A DNA stretch of 64,000 bases from Chersky-840 sp036511675 (GTDB taxonomy: Bacteria; Actinomycetota; Acidimicrobiia; Acidimicrobiales; UBA8190): assembly GCA_036511675.1 (NCBI GenBank), contig DATCBU010000113.1, forward strand, positions 1 to 64,000. The letters are read 5' to 3'. The notes beneath the pieces are model-generated. The model was given only the letters and a program-made list of their open reading frames with translations, did not search any database and had not been told where the DNA came from. The position numbers and the translations under genes are program-made. Of the stretch, positions 23,177 through 30,899 are shown piece by piece (positions within the stretch are counted from its first letter, which is position 1; every line of letters begins with the position of its first letter).

Positions 23177-24013
23177 ATGCCAGCCAAGGTCACGGTCCCC
23201 GAGGTCCGTTCCCGCAAGCGGGCGCGCGGCAGCCCGGCTCTGGTCATGCTCACCGCCTACGACACCCCCGGGGCCCGCATCGCCGATGCCGCCGGGGTGG
23301 ACATGATCCTGGTGGGCGACTCCCTGGCCAACAACGTCCTGGGCCTCGAGCACACCTTCCAGGTGGACATGGGGGTCATGGCCCATCACGTCGCCGCGGT
23401 GGGGCGGGCCACGCCCCGTGCCCTGGTCATCGGGGACATGCCCTGGCTGAGCTACCACGTGTCGACCGAGGACACCATCCGCAACGCCGCGGCCCTGGTG
23501 CGCGCCGGGGCCCAGGCCGTGAAGCTGGAGGGGGGTCGGCCCCGGGTGCCCATGATCGAAGCCCTGGTCGCCACCGAGATCCCGGTCATGGGCCATCTGG
23601 GCCTCACCCCCCAGTCCGTCCACACCATGGGGGGCTACAAGGTCCAGGGCAAAGAGGCCGCCGCCGCGGACGCCCTGGTCGACGAGGCCAAGGCCATCAC
23701 CGCGGCGGGATGCTTCGCCATCGTCCTGGAGGGGATGCCCGACGTGGTGGCGAATCGGATCACCGCCGAGGTGGACGTCCCCACCATCGGCATCGGAGCC
23801 GGGGCCGGCTGCGACGGCCAGGTCCTGGTCTTCCACGACCTCCTCGGCCTGGGGGTGGGCAAGGTGCCCAAGTTCGTCCGCAGGTACGCCGACCTGGCCT
23901 CTCTGGCCGTGGAGGCGGTCTCGACCTGGGCCGCCGATGTCCGGTCCGGGGCCTTTCCGTCCGACGCCGAGACCTATCACCAGCCCCCCGACCCGGGGCC
24001 CGGGGGCCCCTGA
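23177..24013 (+). CDS. panB: 3-methyl-2-oxobutanoate hydroxymethyltransferase
   Basis: First enzyme of pantothenate synthesis, transferring a hydroxymethyl group from 5,10-methylene-THF to ketoisovalerate. 278 residues; MLTAYDTPGARIADAAGVDMILVGDS is split across the Mg-binding region, with KLEGG, GHLGLTPQ and the catalytic-site IGIGAG motifs in family order. ATG 23177 has AAGGAGG upstream. No panC or panD neighbours are visible. It is followed by the rpsF leader. Confidence 0.96.
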   Translation: MPAKVTVPEVRSRKRARGSPALVMLTAYDTPGARIADAAGVDMILVGDSLANNVLGLEHTFQVDMGVMAHHVAAVGRATPRALVIGDMPWLSYHVSTEDTIRNAAALVRAGAQAVKLEGGRPRVPMIEALVATEIPVMGHLGLTPQSVHTMGGYKVQGKEAAAADALVDEAKAITAAGCFAIVLEGMPDVVANRITAEVDVPTIGIGAGAGCDGQVLVFHDLLGLGVGKVPKFVRRYADLASLAVEAVSTWAADVRSGAFPSDAETYHQPPDPGPGGP

Positions 24014-24087
24014 CCCACCCGTCAGGTACCATGGCCGCTGGTCACGGACCGGGTCACCACCCGGATCGTGGCGACCGACAGCACCCT

Positions 24088-24107
24088 GCTCCGCCGGGGG
24101 GCGGAGC
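24088..24107 (+). promoter_or_regulatory. Hairpin in the rpsF leader
   Basis: GCTCCGCC and GGCGGAGC form a perfect 8-bp stem with a 4-G loop, located 75 nt after panB and 45 nt before the rpsF start. It could end panB transcription (no T-run) or be part of an S6:S18-responsive leader, which is known upstream of rpsF in many bacteria; the specific S6:S18 consensus was not confirmed. Confidence 0.45.
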
Positions 24108-24151
24108 CCCGCATGCCGAGTGGCTCGGGTCCAGAGGGAGGTGAGCCGCGC

Positions 24152-24517
24152 GTGCGGCCGTACGAGACAATGATCATCTTCGACCCAGAGGTCGAAGAAG
24201 CGGCCATCCAGGGAGCCCTGGAGAGGGCGCTCGAGGTGGTGCGCACCAACGGGGGCACGACGGGGACCGTCGACCGCTGGGGCCGTCGCACCCTGGCCTA
24301 CGAGATGAACAAGAAGCGTGAGGGCTACTACGTGGTGGCAGAGTTCACCGCCGAGCCCAAGGCGTCGGCCGAGCTCGACCGGTTCCTGGTGCTGGCCGAC
24401 GAGGTCATGCGCCACAAGATCATCAGGGTCCCGGAGAAGGTCGCCGGCAGGGCACAGCCCAAGGATCGGGCCCAGGTCAAAGTGCCCACCGGGGACGCGG
24501 CCCGCAGCGCCGGCTGA
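24152..24517 (+). CDS. rpsF: 30S ribosomal protein bS6
   Basis: 121-residue bS6 starting at GTG 24152 with GGAGGTGA 7 nt upstream; this start gives the normal N-terminus RPYETMIIFDPEV, whereas the open frame back to 24068 is untranslated leader. The GRRTLAYEMNKKREGYYV segment is typical. It leads the conserved rpsF-ssb-rpsR-rplI operon, in which S6 and S18 dimerise on the small-subunit platform. The C-terminal 25 residues are a basic low-complexity tail. Confidence 0.96.
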   Translation: MRPYETMIIFDPEVEEAAIQGALERALEVVRTNGGTTGTVDRWGRRTLAYEMNKKREGYYVVAEFTAEPKASAELDRFLVLADEVMRHKIIRVPEKVAGRAQPKDRAQVKVPTGDAARSAG

Positions 24518-24541
24518 GCCGGCAGCGGAGGAGGAAGAGAC

Positions 24542-25036
24542 ATGGCGAACGGCAACAACATCACGGTCGTGGGCAACATCACCCGCGATCCCGAGCTCCG
24601 CTTCACCCCCACCGGCCAGGCCACGGCCACCTTCGGGGTGGCGGTCAACCGCCGCTGGCAGAACCGCCAGACCCAGGAATGGGAAGAGGCCACGTCCTTC
24701 TTCGACGTCGTGTGCTGGCGCGAGATGGCCGAGAACGCCTCGGAGAGCCTGGCTCGTGGCTCGCGCGTGATCGTGACCGGTCGCCTCGAGCAGCGTTCGT
24801 GGGAGACCCAGGACGGCGACAAGCGCTCCAAGGTCGAGATCGTGGCTGACGAGATCGGGCCCAGCCTGCGGTGGGCGACCGCCCAGGTGACCAAGAACGA
24901 GCGGCGCGGCCCCGGCGAGGGTGCGCCTCCCCGCAGCGGTGGCGGTGGCGGCGGTGCCGAACGGCAGCCCGCGACCCAGGCGGCCGGCGGTGGCGGTGGC
25001 GGTGCGGGCTACGGCTTCGACGAGGAACCCTTCTGA
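24542..25036 (+). CDS. ssb: Single-stranded DNA-binding protein
   Basis: 164 residues: an OB-fold domain (residues 1 to about 108; NNITVVGNITRDPELRFTP, SFFDVVCWREMAENA) that coats ssDNA as a tetramer, a linker with two glycine runs, and the acidic tip DEEPF that recruits replication and repair partners. Location between rpsF and rpsR is the classic operon position. ATG 24542 has GGAGGAAG upstream. Confidence 0.97.
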   Translation: MANGNNITVVGNITRDPELRFTPTGQATATFGVAVNRRWQNRQTQEWEEATSFFDVVCWREMAENASESLARGSRVIVTGRLEQRSWETQDGDKRSKVEIVADEIGPSLRWATAQVTKNERRGPGEGAPPRSGGGGGGAERQPATQAAGGGGGGAGYGFDEEPF

Positions 25037-25039
25037 TCC

Positions 25040-25393
25040 ATGGCTCGTCGCACCGAAGGATCGACCCGTCGTCACGCCCAGTCCCCCGCTCGGCGCCTCG
25101 TGCATGTCACGGCGTCGCACACGGCGCAGAAGCCGTGCGCGCTGTGCCGGGACAAAGTGGAGTGGGTCGACTACAAGAACGTCACCCTGCTGCGCAGCTA
25201 CCTGAGCGACCGGGGCAAGATCCGCGCCCGGGCGGCCACGGGGATCTGCGTCCGGCATCAGGGTGAGGTCTCGGTGGCGATCAAGACGGCACGCGAACTC
25301 GTGCTTCTGCCGCGCGGTGACATAGCGCGTCCTAAGAAGTCAACATCGGAGCCCCTCGAGATGGCGGGCGCAACCAGGGGTGGTCGGTCATGA
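25040..25393 (+). CDS. rpsR: 30S ribosomal protein bS18
   Basis: 117-residue bS18 with core DYKNVTLLRSYLSDRGKI. A CALC pair near residue 33 and a further Cys suggest the zinc-binding (C+) form. It has extra N-terminal (about 25 residues) and C-terminal (about 25 residues) basic extensions compared with the 75-residue E. coli protein. Starts 3 nt after ssb and overlaps rplI (ATGA), so the operon is translationally coupled. Confidence 0.96.
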   Translation: MARRTEGSTRRHAQSPARRLVHVTASHTAQKPCALCRDKVEWVDYKNVTLLRSYLSDRGKIRARAATGICVRHQGEVSVAIKTARELVLLPRGDIARPKKSTSEPLEMAGATRGGRS

Positions 25394-25839
25394 AGGTCCT
25401 GCTTCGTAGTGACATCTCCGGTGTGGGGAAGAAGGGCGACATCGTCGAGGTGGCCAAGGGTTTCGCCCGCAACTTCCTCTTCCCGACCGGCAGTGCACTC
25501 GTGGCCACGGGTGGCGTCGAGGCGCAGGCGGCCTCGATGCGGAAGTCGCGCGCCCTGCGCGACGCCCAGGACAAGGAATCGGCACAGACCGTCGCCGGCG
25601 TGCTGAGCGCGGGGACCATCACCATCACGGCGCGCGCCGGGGCCGAGGGTCGCCTGTTCGGCTCGGTCACCACCACCGACATCGCCGAGGCCGTGGAAGC
25701 CCAGACCGGTGCGGTCCTCGACCGTCGCAAGATCGTGCTGGGCGAGCCGATCAAGTCGGTGGGCACCCATGTCGTCCCCGTCAAGCTGCACACCGACATC
25801 GACGCCGAGCTGACCGTCGAGGTCGTGGCCGGCGACTGA
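25390..25839 (+). CDS. rplI: 50S ribosomal protein bL9
   Basis: 149 residues, the standard length. The N-terminal domain MKVLLRSDISGVGKKGDIVEV with the GFARNFL segment binds 23S rRNA; a long helix joins it to the C-terminal domain (LFGSVTTTDIAEAV). Last gene of the rpsF operon; a hairpin follows at 25846. Confidence 0.97.
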   Translation: MKVLLRSDISGVGKKGDIVEVAKGFARNFLFPTGSALVATGGVEAQAASMRKSRALRDAQDKESAQTVAGVLSAGTITITARAGAEGRLFGSVTTTDIAEAVEAQTGAVLDRRKIVLGEPIKSVGTHVVPVKLHTDIDAELTVEVVAGD

Positions 25840-25845
25840 CCCGTC

Positions 25846-25865
25846 CCGGCGCTCCGGGGCGCCGG
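25846..25865 (+). terminator. Hairpin after rplI
   Basis: Perfect 7-bp stem CCGGCGC/GCGCCGG with a 6-nt loop, beginning 7 nt after the rplI stop. There is no T-tract, as is common for high-GC actinobacterial terminators, so its activity is inferred. Confidence 0.5.
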
Positions 25866-25931
25866 TGCTGTCACACCCGTCCGCGACGCTGGGCGGGGTG
25901 CGACCTCCCGAGCAACGGCCGGGCCTGTGGG

Positions 25932-26039
25932 TTATCCCCAGCCGGTGCATCACAGGGTGCAGGTCGTCCACATGGTTGTCCACCTCAGACCGAGGGTTGT
26001 CCACCTTGAATTCGCAGGGTTGGCCTCTCGTTCCCCACA
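25932..26039 (+). promoter_or_regulatory. Cluster of DnaA-box-like 9-mers upstream of dnaB
   Basis: Five same-orientation 9-mers resemble the DnaA box (TTATCCACA; TTGTCCACA in actinobacteria): TTATCCCCA 25932-25940, TCGTCCACA 25964-25972, TTGTCCACC 25976-25984, TTGTCCACC 25997-26005 and TTCCCCACA 26031-26039. The first four each have one or two mismatches. They fill the 227-nt gap before dnaB. Possible roles are DnaA control of dnaB or an origin-like element; neither dnaA nor dnaN is in the window. Confidence 0.55.
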
Positions 26040-26066
26040 GGCTGCGTAGGCCAGGGTAAGAGGACC

Positions 26067-27437
26067 ATGGCCCAGCCGTACGAAGAAGCACCTGTCCGTC
26101 GACTCCACCCCGTCGGCGGGCGTGTCCCGCCCCACAACCTCGACGCCGAGGAGTCCCTGCTGGGGGCCATGCTGCTGTCACGCGATGCCATCGCGGCGGC
26201 GCTGGAGTGCTGTGTGGCCGAGGATTTCTACAAGCCGGCCCACGGGCATGTGTTCGCGGCGGTGACAGCGCTGTACACGCGCGGCGAGCCCGCCGACCCT
26301 GTCACCGTGGCCGACGAGTTGCGCCGCGCCGGGTTGCTCGACGCCGTCGGCGACGCGTCGGTGTTGATCTCCCTGCAGGTGAACACGCCGTCGACTGCCA
26401 ACGCCTCGCACTACGCGCACATCGTCGAGGAACACGCGCTGCTGCGCCGGCTCATCGTGGTGTCGGGCGAGATCGCCGAGCTCGGCTTCAGCCTTCCCGA
26501 CGACGTGTCGGAGGTGATCGACCGCGCCGAGGCCATGGTGTTCGAGGTGGCCCAGCGACGCGTAGTCGACACCATGGCCCCGCTGCGCGAGCTCCTGGCC
26601 GCCAGCCTCGACCACCTCGAGAACCTCTTCGAGCGGGGCGACACCATCACCGGTGTCCCCACCGGGTACGGGGATCTTGACGAGCGCCTGGCCGGCCTGC
26701 AGAAGTCGAACCTCGTCATCGTCGGGGCCCGTCCCGCCATGGGCAAGACCAGCTTCGCCCTGGGCATCGCCCAGCACGCCGCCGTGCACGCCCGGGTCCC
26801 CGTGCTCGTGTTCAGCCTGGAGATGAGCCACCTCGAGCTCACCCAGCGGCTGCTGTGCTCCGAAGCGCACGTCGACGCCACCCGCATGCGCAACGGCCGC
26901 CTGCTCGAGTCGGACTGGCCCAAGATCTCCGACGCCATCGGACGTCTCGGCGACGCGCCCATCTACATCGACGACAACCCCAACCTCACCGTCATGGAAA
27001 TCCGGGCCAAGGCCCGCCGTCTCAAGGCACGCGAGGGGCTCGGTCTCGTCGTCGTCGACTACCTCCAGCTCATGAGCGGGCACACCAAGAGCCGGGCCGA
27101 GAACCGCCAGGTCGAGGTGTCGGAGATCAGCCGTGGGTTGAAGGTCCTGGCCCGCGAGCTCGACATCCCCGTGGTGGCGCTGTCACAGCTGTCGAGAAAC
27201 CTGGAGATGCGCCAGGACAAGCGCCCCGTGCTCGCCGACCTGCGTGAGTCGGGATCGATCGAGCAGGACGCGGACGTGGTGCTGTTCATCTACCGCGACG
27301 AGATCTACAACCCCGACTCGCCTGACCGCGGCACGGCCGAGATCATCATCGCCAAGCACCGCAACGGGCCCACCGGGGTGACTCAGCTCGCCTTCGTGGA
27401 CCGCTTCACCCGCTTCGCCGGCATCGCCCGGGTCTGA
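26067..27437 (+). CDS. dnaB: Replicative DNA helicase DnaB
   Basis: 456-residue hexameric helicase that unwinds DNA at the replication fork. The N-terminal DnaG-interacting domain (NLDAEESLLGAMLLS) is followed by the RecA-like motor with Walker A GARPAMGKT near residue 220, Walker B VVVDYLQLM, and the LSQLSRNLE and SGSIEQDADVV motifs. The reading frame is continuous, so there is no intein, unlike many actinobacterial dnaB genes. AAGAGGA precedes ATG 26067. Confidence 0.97.
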   Translation: MAQPYEEAPVRRLHPVGGRVPPHNLDAEESLLGAMLLSRDAIAAALECCVAEDFYKPAHGHVFAAVTALYTRGEPADPVTVADELRRAGLLDAVGDASVLISLQVNTPSTANASHYAHIVEEHALLRRLIVVSGEIAELGFSLPDDVSEVIDRAEAMVFEVAQRRVVDTMAPLRELLAASLDHLENLFERGDTITGVPTGYGDLDERLAGLQKSNLVIVGARPAMGKTSFALGIAQHAAVHARVPVLVFSLEMSHLELTQRLLCSEAHVDATRMRNGRLLESDWPKISDAIGRLGDAPIYIDDNPNLTVMEIRAKARRLKAREGLGLVVVDYLQLMSGHTKSRAENRQVEVSEISRGLKVLARELDIPVVALSQLSRNLEMRQDKRPVLADLRESGSIEQDADVVLFIYRDEIYNPDSPDRGTAEIIIAKHRNGPTGVTQLAFVDRFTRFAGIARV

Positions 27438-27441
27438 GGCC

Positions 27442-28902
27442 TCAGCGCTCGGCGGGCTCCGGGGTGCTGTGCAGCGGGCTCGCCAGCGGGATCCGGACCC
27501 AGAACGTGGCACCGCTGGTGCCGTTGTCCGAGGCGGGGTCCGACACCACACCCACGGTGCCGCCATGGGCGTGGGCGATGGCCGAGACGATGCTCAAGCC
27601 CAGTCCCACACCGCCCGTGGCGCGCGCCCGCGTCTGGTCGGCGCGGTGGAACGGCTCGAAGATGTGCGCCTGCTCGTCCAGCGCGATGCCCGGGCCACGG
27701 TCGGAGACCTCGAGACACGCCGTGGCCGTCTCGGTGCTCACGCGCACGTCGACGGGTGAGCCCTCGGGGGTATGGGTCACGGCGTTGGACAGCAGGTTGT
27801 CGACGACTTGGCGCAGACGGTCGGCGTCACCCACCACGGCGATGGGGCCCGGGGCCTCGAGGCCGATGACGCGAGCCGGGGCGCGCAGGCGCGCCGCGTC
27901 CACCGCGGCGGTGACGATGGCGGAGAGGTCGACCTGGTCGAGTGCCACCGGGCGCTCGCGGTCGAGGCGGGCCAGCAACAGCAGGTCGTCCACCAGCACG
28001 CTCATGCGATTGGCCTCTTCCCGGATGTGGCGCATCGACGTGGCGAGGTCCTCGGGCCGGTCACGCGCCCCGCGGTCGAAGAGCTCGGAGTAGCCGCGGA
28101 TCGACGTCAACGGCGTGCGCAGCTCGTGCGAGGCGTCGGCCAGGAACCGTCGCAGGCGTTCCTCGGATGCGGCGCGCGCCGCGAAGGCCCCCTCGATGCC
28201 CGTGAGCATGGTGTTCAGCGCGTTGCCGAGCTGGCCCACCTCGGTGCGCTCGTCGGTGGATCCCACCCGACGCGACAGGTCGCCCGCCGCGATGGCCCCG
28301 GCGGTGGCGGCCATCTCGTCGAGCGGGCGCAGGTTGCGGCGCACGATCCACCACGCCAGCAGGGCCAGTCCCACCAGCACCCCGGCCGAGACGAGCACCT
28401 CGATGAGCAGGAGTCGGCCCAGGGTGTGGTGCAGGTCGTTGAGGGGGATGGCCACGATCCCGGTGTAGGGGACGCCGTCGATGGAGGTGGTGTCCACGTA
28501 CACCCGGTAGCTGACGGTGGTGCCGGCACTGCTGCCCTGGGTGTCGAACAGGGTGGTGGCGGCCACACCCGAGGTTCCCGACGTGGGGAGCCGGGTGGGC
28601 AGGCTCGGGGCCGGCAGGGGGTCGAAGCTGGGGTTGGTGCCCCCGATGACGGTGCCGCTCTGGTCGCGCACCTGCACCCAGGTGCCCACGGGCGGGATGA
28701 CGCCGGGAGCGCGCCGGGCGCAGAACGGCTCGGTGAGACAGATGACCGCCTGGGTGGCGGGCCCCACCTCGCTCTGGAGCTGCGAGTCGACCTGGGAGTA
28801 CAGATACGACCGCAGCGACGCGTAGGTGGCCACGTCCGCTGCCACCAGGCCCACCGTCACGATGCCGACGAGGACGAGCAGCAGCCGCAGCCGCAGCGTC
28901 AC
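27442..28902 (-). CDS. Membrane sensor histidine kinase
   Basis: 486 residues: transmembrane helices at about 7-27 and 164-187 flank an extracytoplasmic sensor domain of about 135 residues with two cysteines; a HAMP linker (188-240) leads to the dimerisation domain with phospho-acceptor His259 (DASHELRTPLTS) and a GHKL ATPase domain (NLLSNAVTHTP, DRGPGI, GGVGLGLSIV). Start lies 3 nt after the response regulator gene ends, so the pair is one operon. The order regulator-then-kinase is that of MprAB/PrrAB-type systems. Signal unknown. Confidence 0.95.
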   Translation of the reverse strand: MTLRLRLLLVLVGIVTVGLVAADVATYASLRSYLYSQVDSQLQSEVGPATQAVICLTEPFCARRAPGVIPPVGTWVQVRDQSGTVIGGTNPSFDPLPAPSLPTRLPTSGTSGVAATTLFDTQGSSAGTTVSYRVYVDTTSIDGVPYTGIVAIPLNDLHHTLGRLLLIEVLVSAGVLVGLALLAWWIVRRNLRPLDEMAATAGAIAAGDLSRRVGSTDERTEVGQLGNALNTMLTGIEGAFAARAASEERLRRFLADASHELRTPLTSIRGYSELFDRGARDRPEDLATSMRHIREEANRMSVLVDDLLLLARLDRERPVALDQVDLSAIVTAAVDAARLRAPARVIGLEAPGPIAVVGDADRLRQVVDNLLSNAVTHTPEGSPVDVRVSTETATACLEVSDRGPGIALDEQAHIFEPFHRADQTRARATGGVGLGLSIVSAIAHAHGGTVGVVSDPASDNGTSGATFWVRIPLASPLHSTPEPAER

Positions 28903-28905
28903 GGC

Positions 28906-29601
28906 CTACTCCGGGGTGGGGCGCAGGGAGTAGCCCACGCCCCGCACGGTGTGGATCATGCGGGGCCCCAGGGCGTCGATCTTCTTGCGCAGGTAGCTGA
29001 TGTAGATCTCCACCACGTTGGCGTTGCCGTCGAAGTCGTAGTTCCACACCCGGTCGAGGATCTGGGACTTCGACACCACCCGCCCCGTGTTGAGCATGAG
29101 GTAGTGCAGCAGTTTGAATTCCGTCGGGGTGAGCTCGATCGACGTCGACCCCCGGTGGACCTCGTGGCTCTCCTCGTCCATGCGCAGGTCGCTCACACTG
29201 AGCCGGCCGTCGTCCCCGTCGCCGCGCGCCCGGCGCAGGATGGCGCGCACCCGCACGATGAGCTCCTCCACACTGAAGGGCTTGGTCATGTAGTCGTCAC
29301 CGCCCAGGGTGAAGCCCCGCAGCTTGTCGTCCAGGGTGTCGCGGGCGGTGAGGAAGAGCACGGGCAGGCGCCCCCCGATGCGGTCGCGGCCCATGCGCTC
29401 GAGGACGTCGAACCCACTGAGGTCGGGGAGCATCACGTCGAGGACCACGAGATGGGGACGGAACTTCGTCATGGCCTCGAGGGCGTCGCGGCCCAGGTGC
29501 GACACCTCCACCTCCATGCCCTCGTAGCGCAGGGCCATGGACAGCAGGTCGGTGATGCTGGGCTCGTCGTCGACGACCAGGATGCGGGAGGGCTCGGCCA
29601 T
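28906..29601 (-). CDS. OmpR/PhoB-family response regulator
   Basis: 231-residue two-domain regulator. Receiver domain with acidic Asp11/Asp12, phospho-acceptor Asp55 (VVLDVMLPD) and Lys107 (MTKPFS); C-terminal winged helix with ELTPTEFKLLHYLM and VVEIYISYLRKKID. ATG 29601 is used; an in-frame GTG at 29610 adds three residues and neither has a Shine-Dalgarno. It controls, together with the adjacent kinase, an unknown regulon. Confidence 0.95.
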   Translation of the reverse strand: MAEPSRILVVDDEPSITDLLSMALRYEGMEVEVSHLGRDALEAMTKFRPHLVVLDVMLPDLSGFDVLERMGRDRIGGRLPVLFLTARDTLDDKLRGFTLGGDDYMTKPFSVEELIVRVRAILRRARGDGDDGRLSVSDLRMDEESHEVHRGSTSIELTPTEFKLLHYLMLNTGRVVSKSQILDRVWNYDFDGNANVVEIYISYLRKKIDALGPRMIHTVRGVGYSLRPTPE

Positions 29602-29678
29602 AGGTCGCACTCAGCTTGCGCCCTGATCCTGTGAGTTTTCTGTGGACTCTGGCCCCGGGTGAGAGCCGGTCCGGAAGC

Positions 29679-29852
29679 TCAGAAGCCCGATGCGGCCCGG
29701 TCGGGGCGGGGCCTCGAGGGCGGCAACGCTGTTACCGTCGCCCCCGGGCCGGGGACGGCGGTGGGGGCCGGTTCAGTGGTGTGAGCCCCGTAGGCGGCCA
29801 GCGTCTCGTCGATCAGTCGGACGATCTCGTCACAGCGTTCCCCGAGCCCCAT
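29679..29852 (-). CDS. Small hypothetical protein upstream of the two-component operon
   Basis: 57 codons starting with ATG 29852 after a strong GGAGGGG ribosome-binding site 6 nt upstream. The first half is a charged amphipathic helix (ERCDEIVRLIDETLAAYG) and the rest is Pro/Ala-rich and probably unstructured. It lies on the same strand 77 nt before the response regulator. Not recognised; the good initiation signal is the main support. Confidence 0.45.
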   Translation of the reverse strand: MGLGERCDEIVRLIDETLAAYGAHTTEPAPTAVPGPGATVTALPPSRPRPDRAASGF

Positions 29853-29965
29853 GGATGACCCCTCCCGTCTGCCCTCACCCATCGGCCTTCACCCCGCCTC
29901 GCTGAAGGCGCTCGGGCCCCGATGTGCCTGTGCCGAAGGACATGCCCACTCCGTGTGCGGATCAA

Positions 29966-30550
29966 TCAACCACTGATGGTGGCCATGAGGGGAGGGACCG
30001 GACTCGGGTGGGGGAGCGGCACCGGGCCCCGGTGCCAACGCCCCCCTGGCACGCAGTAGTTGGCCACGTCGAAGAACCGGCGGGGCTCGCCCCGCAGGAC
30101 CAGGAGCAAGTTCGTCCAGATGTCGGCGGGAGGGAGCTCGGATGAGCGCAGGGGCACCACGCACAGCACCAGGTGACCGCCGTCGAGGTCGTCGAAGCGG
30201 AGGTGGCTGACCCGGCCCAGCTCCACAATGCCGTAGGGGGTCCGGACCGAGAACCGCCGTCGGCTCCGCCACTGTTCCCGCTGGTCGTCGTCGAGGAGCG
30301 ACTCGAGGAGTCCCTCGGCCCGACGGTCGGCTTCGGCTCTCCGGCTGTCGTGGGCAGTGACGAGGCCCTGGTGGGTGAGGCGGACCAGGTGTCGGGGTCC
30401 TGCGGCGCGCGACGGTGCCGGTGTGACCCGGGGGAGGACCCGGGCAGCGGGCACCAGCAGCACACGGGCGCCGTGGTGCTCGCCGCCCACCACCTCCACC
30501 AGGGCCCCCCAGTCGGGGATGTCCTCGACGAGATGGAGCGACGGAATCAC
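29966..30550 (-). CDS. Conserved-looking protein of unknown function
   Basis: 194 residues starting at GTG 30550, which overlaps the stop of the 76-residue gene before it (GTGA). The middle has a strongly charged helix (LLESLLDDDQREQWRSRRRF) followed by a beta-type stretch (SVRTPYGIVELGRVSHLRF) and a hydrophobic LVLCVVPLR strand; no membrane helix or signal peptide. No domain recognised. Coupling to the small gene suggests the two products act together. Confidence 0.65.
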   Translation of the reverse strand: MIPSLHLVEDIPDWGALVEVVGGEHHGARVLLVPAARVLPRVTPAPSRAAGPRHLVRLTHQGLVTAHDSRRAEADRRAEGLLESLLDDDQREQWRSRRRFSVRTPYGIVELGRVSHLRFDDLDGGHLVLCVVPLRSSELPPADIWTNLLLVLRGEPRRFFDVANYCVPGGRWHRGPVPLPHPSPVPPLMATISG

Positions 30551-30777
30551 CCCCCTTGGATGGGCCGGACCCAGATGATCTCCTCGGCGGCGGGGTCGAA
30601 GCTCCGGATCCGCTCGGCTTGTTCCACCGGGGCCCCCATGGGCCGGGCGAAGGCCATCTTGGACTGTGCCGCCTCGCGCTCGAAGATCTCCTCGGCGACG
30701 CGCAACGTGGTCTCGTCGTCGAGATCCCAGGTCACGGCGGTGTCGCCGGTGTGGTCGAGAATTCGCATCGTGCCCAT
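30547..30777 (-). CDS. Small conserved-looking protein (76 aa)
   Basis: The protein starts MGTMRILDHTGDTAVTWD and ends in FDPAAEEIIWVRPIQGG, a pattern I associate with a widespread family of short proteins of unknown function. AAGGGAG lies upstream of ATG 30777. It overlaps the following 194-residue gene by 4 nt. No catalytic motif is visible. Confidence 0.7.
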   Translation of the reverse strand: MGTMRILDHTGDTAVTWDLDDETTLRVAEEIFEREAAQSKMAFARPMGAPVEQAERIRSFDPAAEEIIWVRPIQGG

Positions 30778-30899
30778 GGGTGGCTCCCTTGTCGGTCGGT
30801 GAGGCGTGTCGGTTGGTGACGGACCAATCGAACACCTGTTCGCCGTGGAGATCAAGGGGATCTTTCAGCGGGGCGTGCGTCGTTCAGGGAGTCTGAGTC

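Noticed and set aside
26067..27437. Intein in dnaB
   Set aside because: The helicase motifs are continuous over a normal 456 residues.
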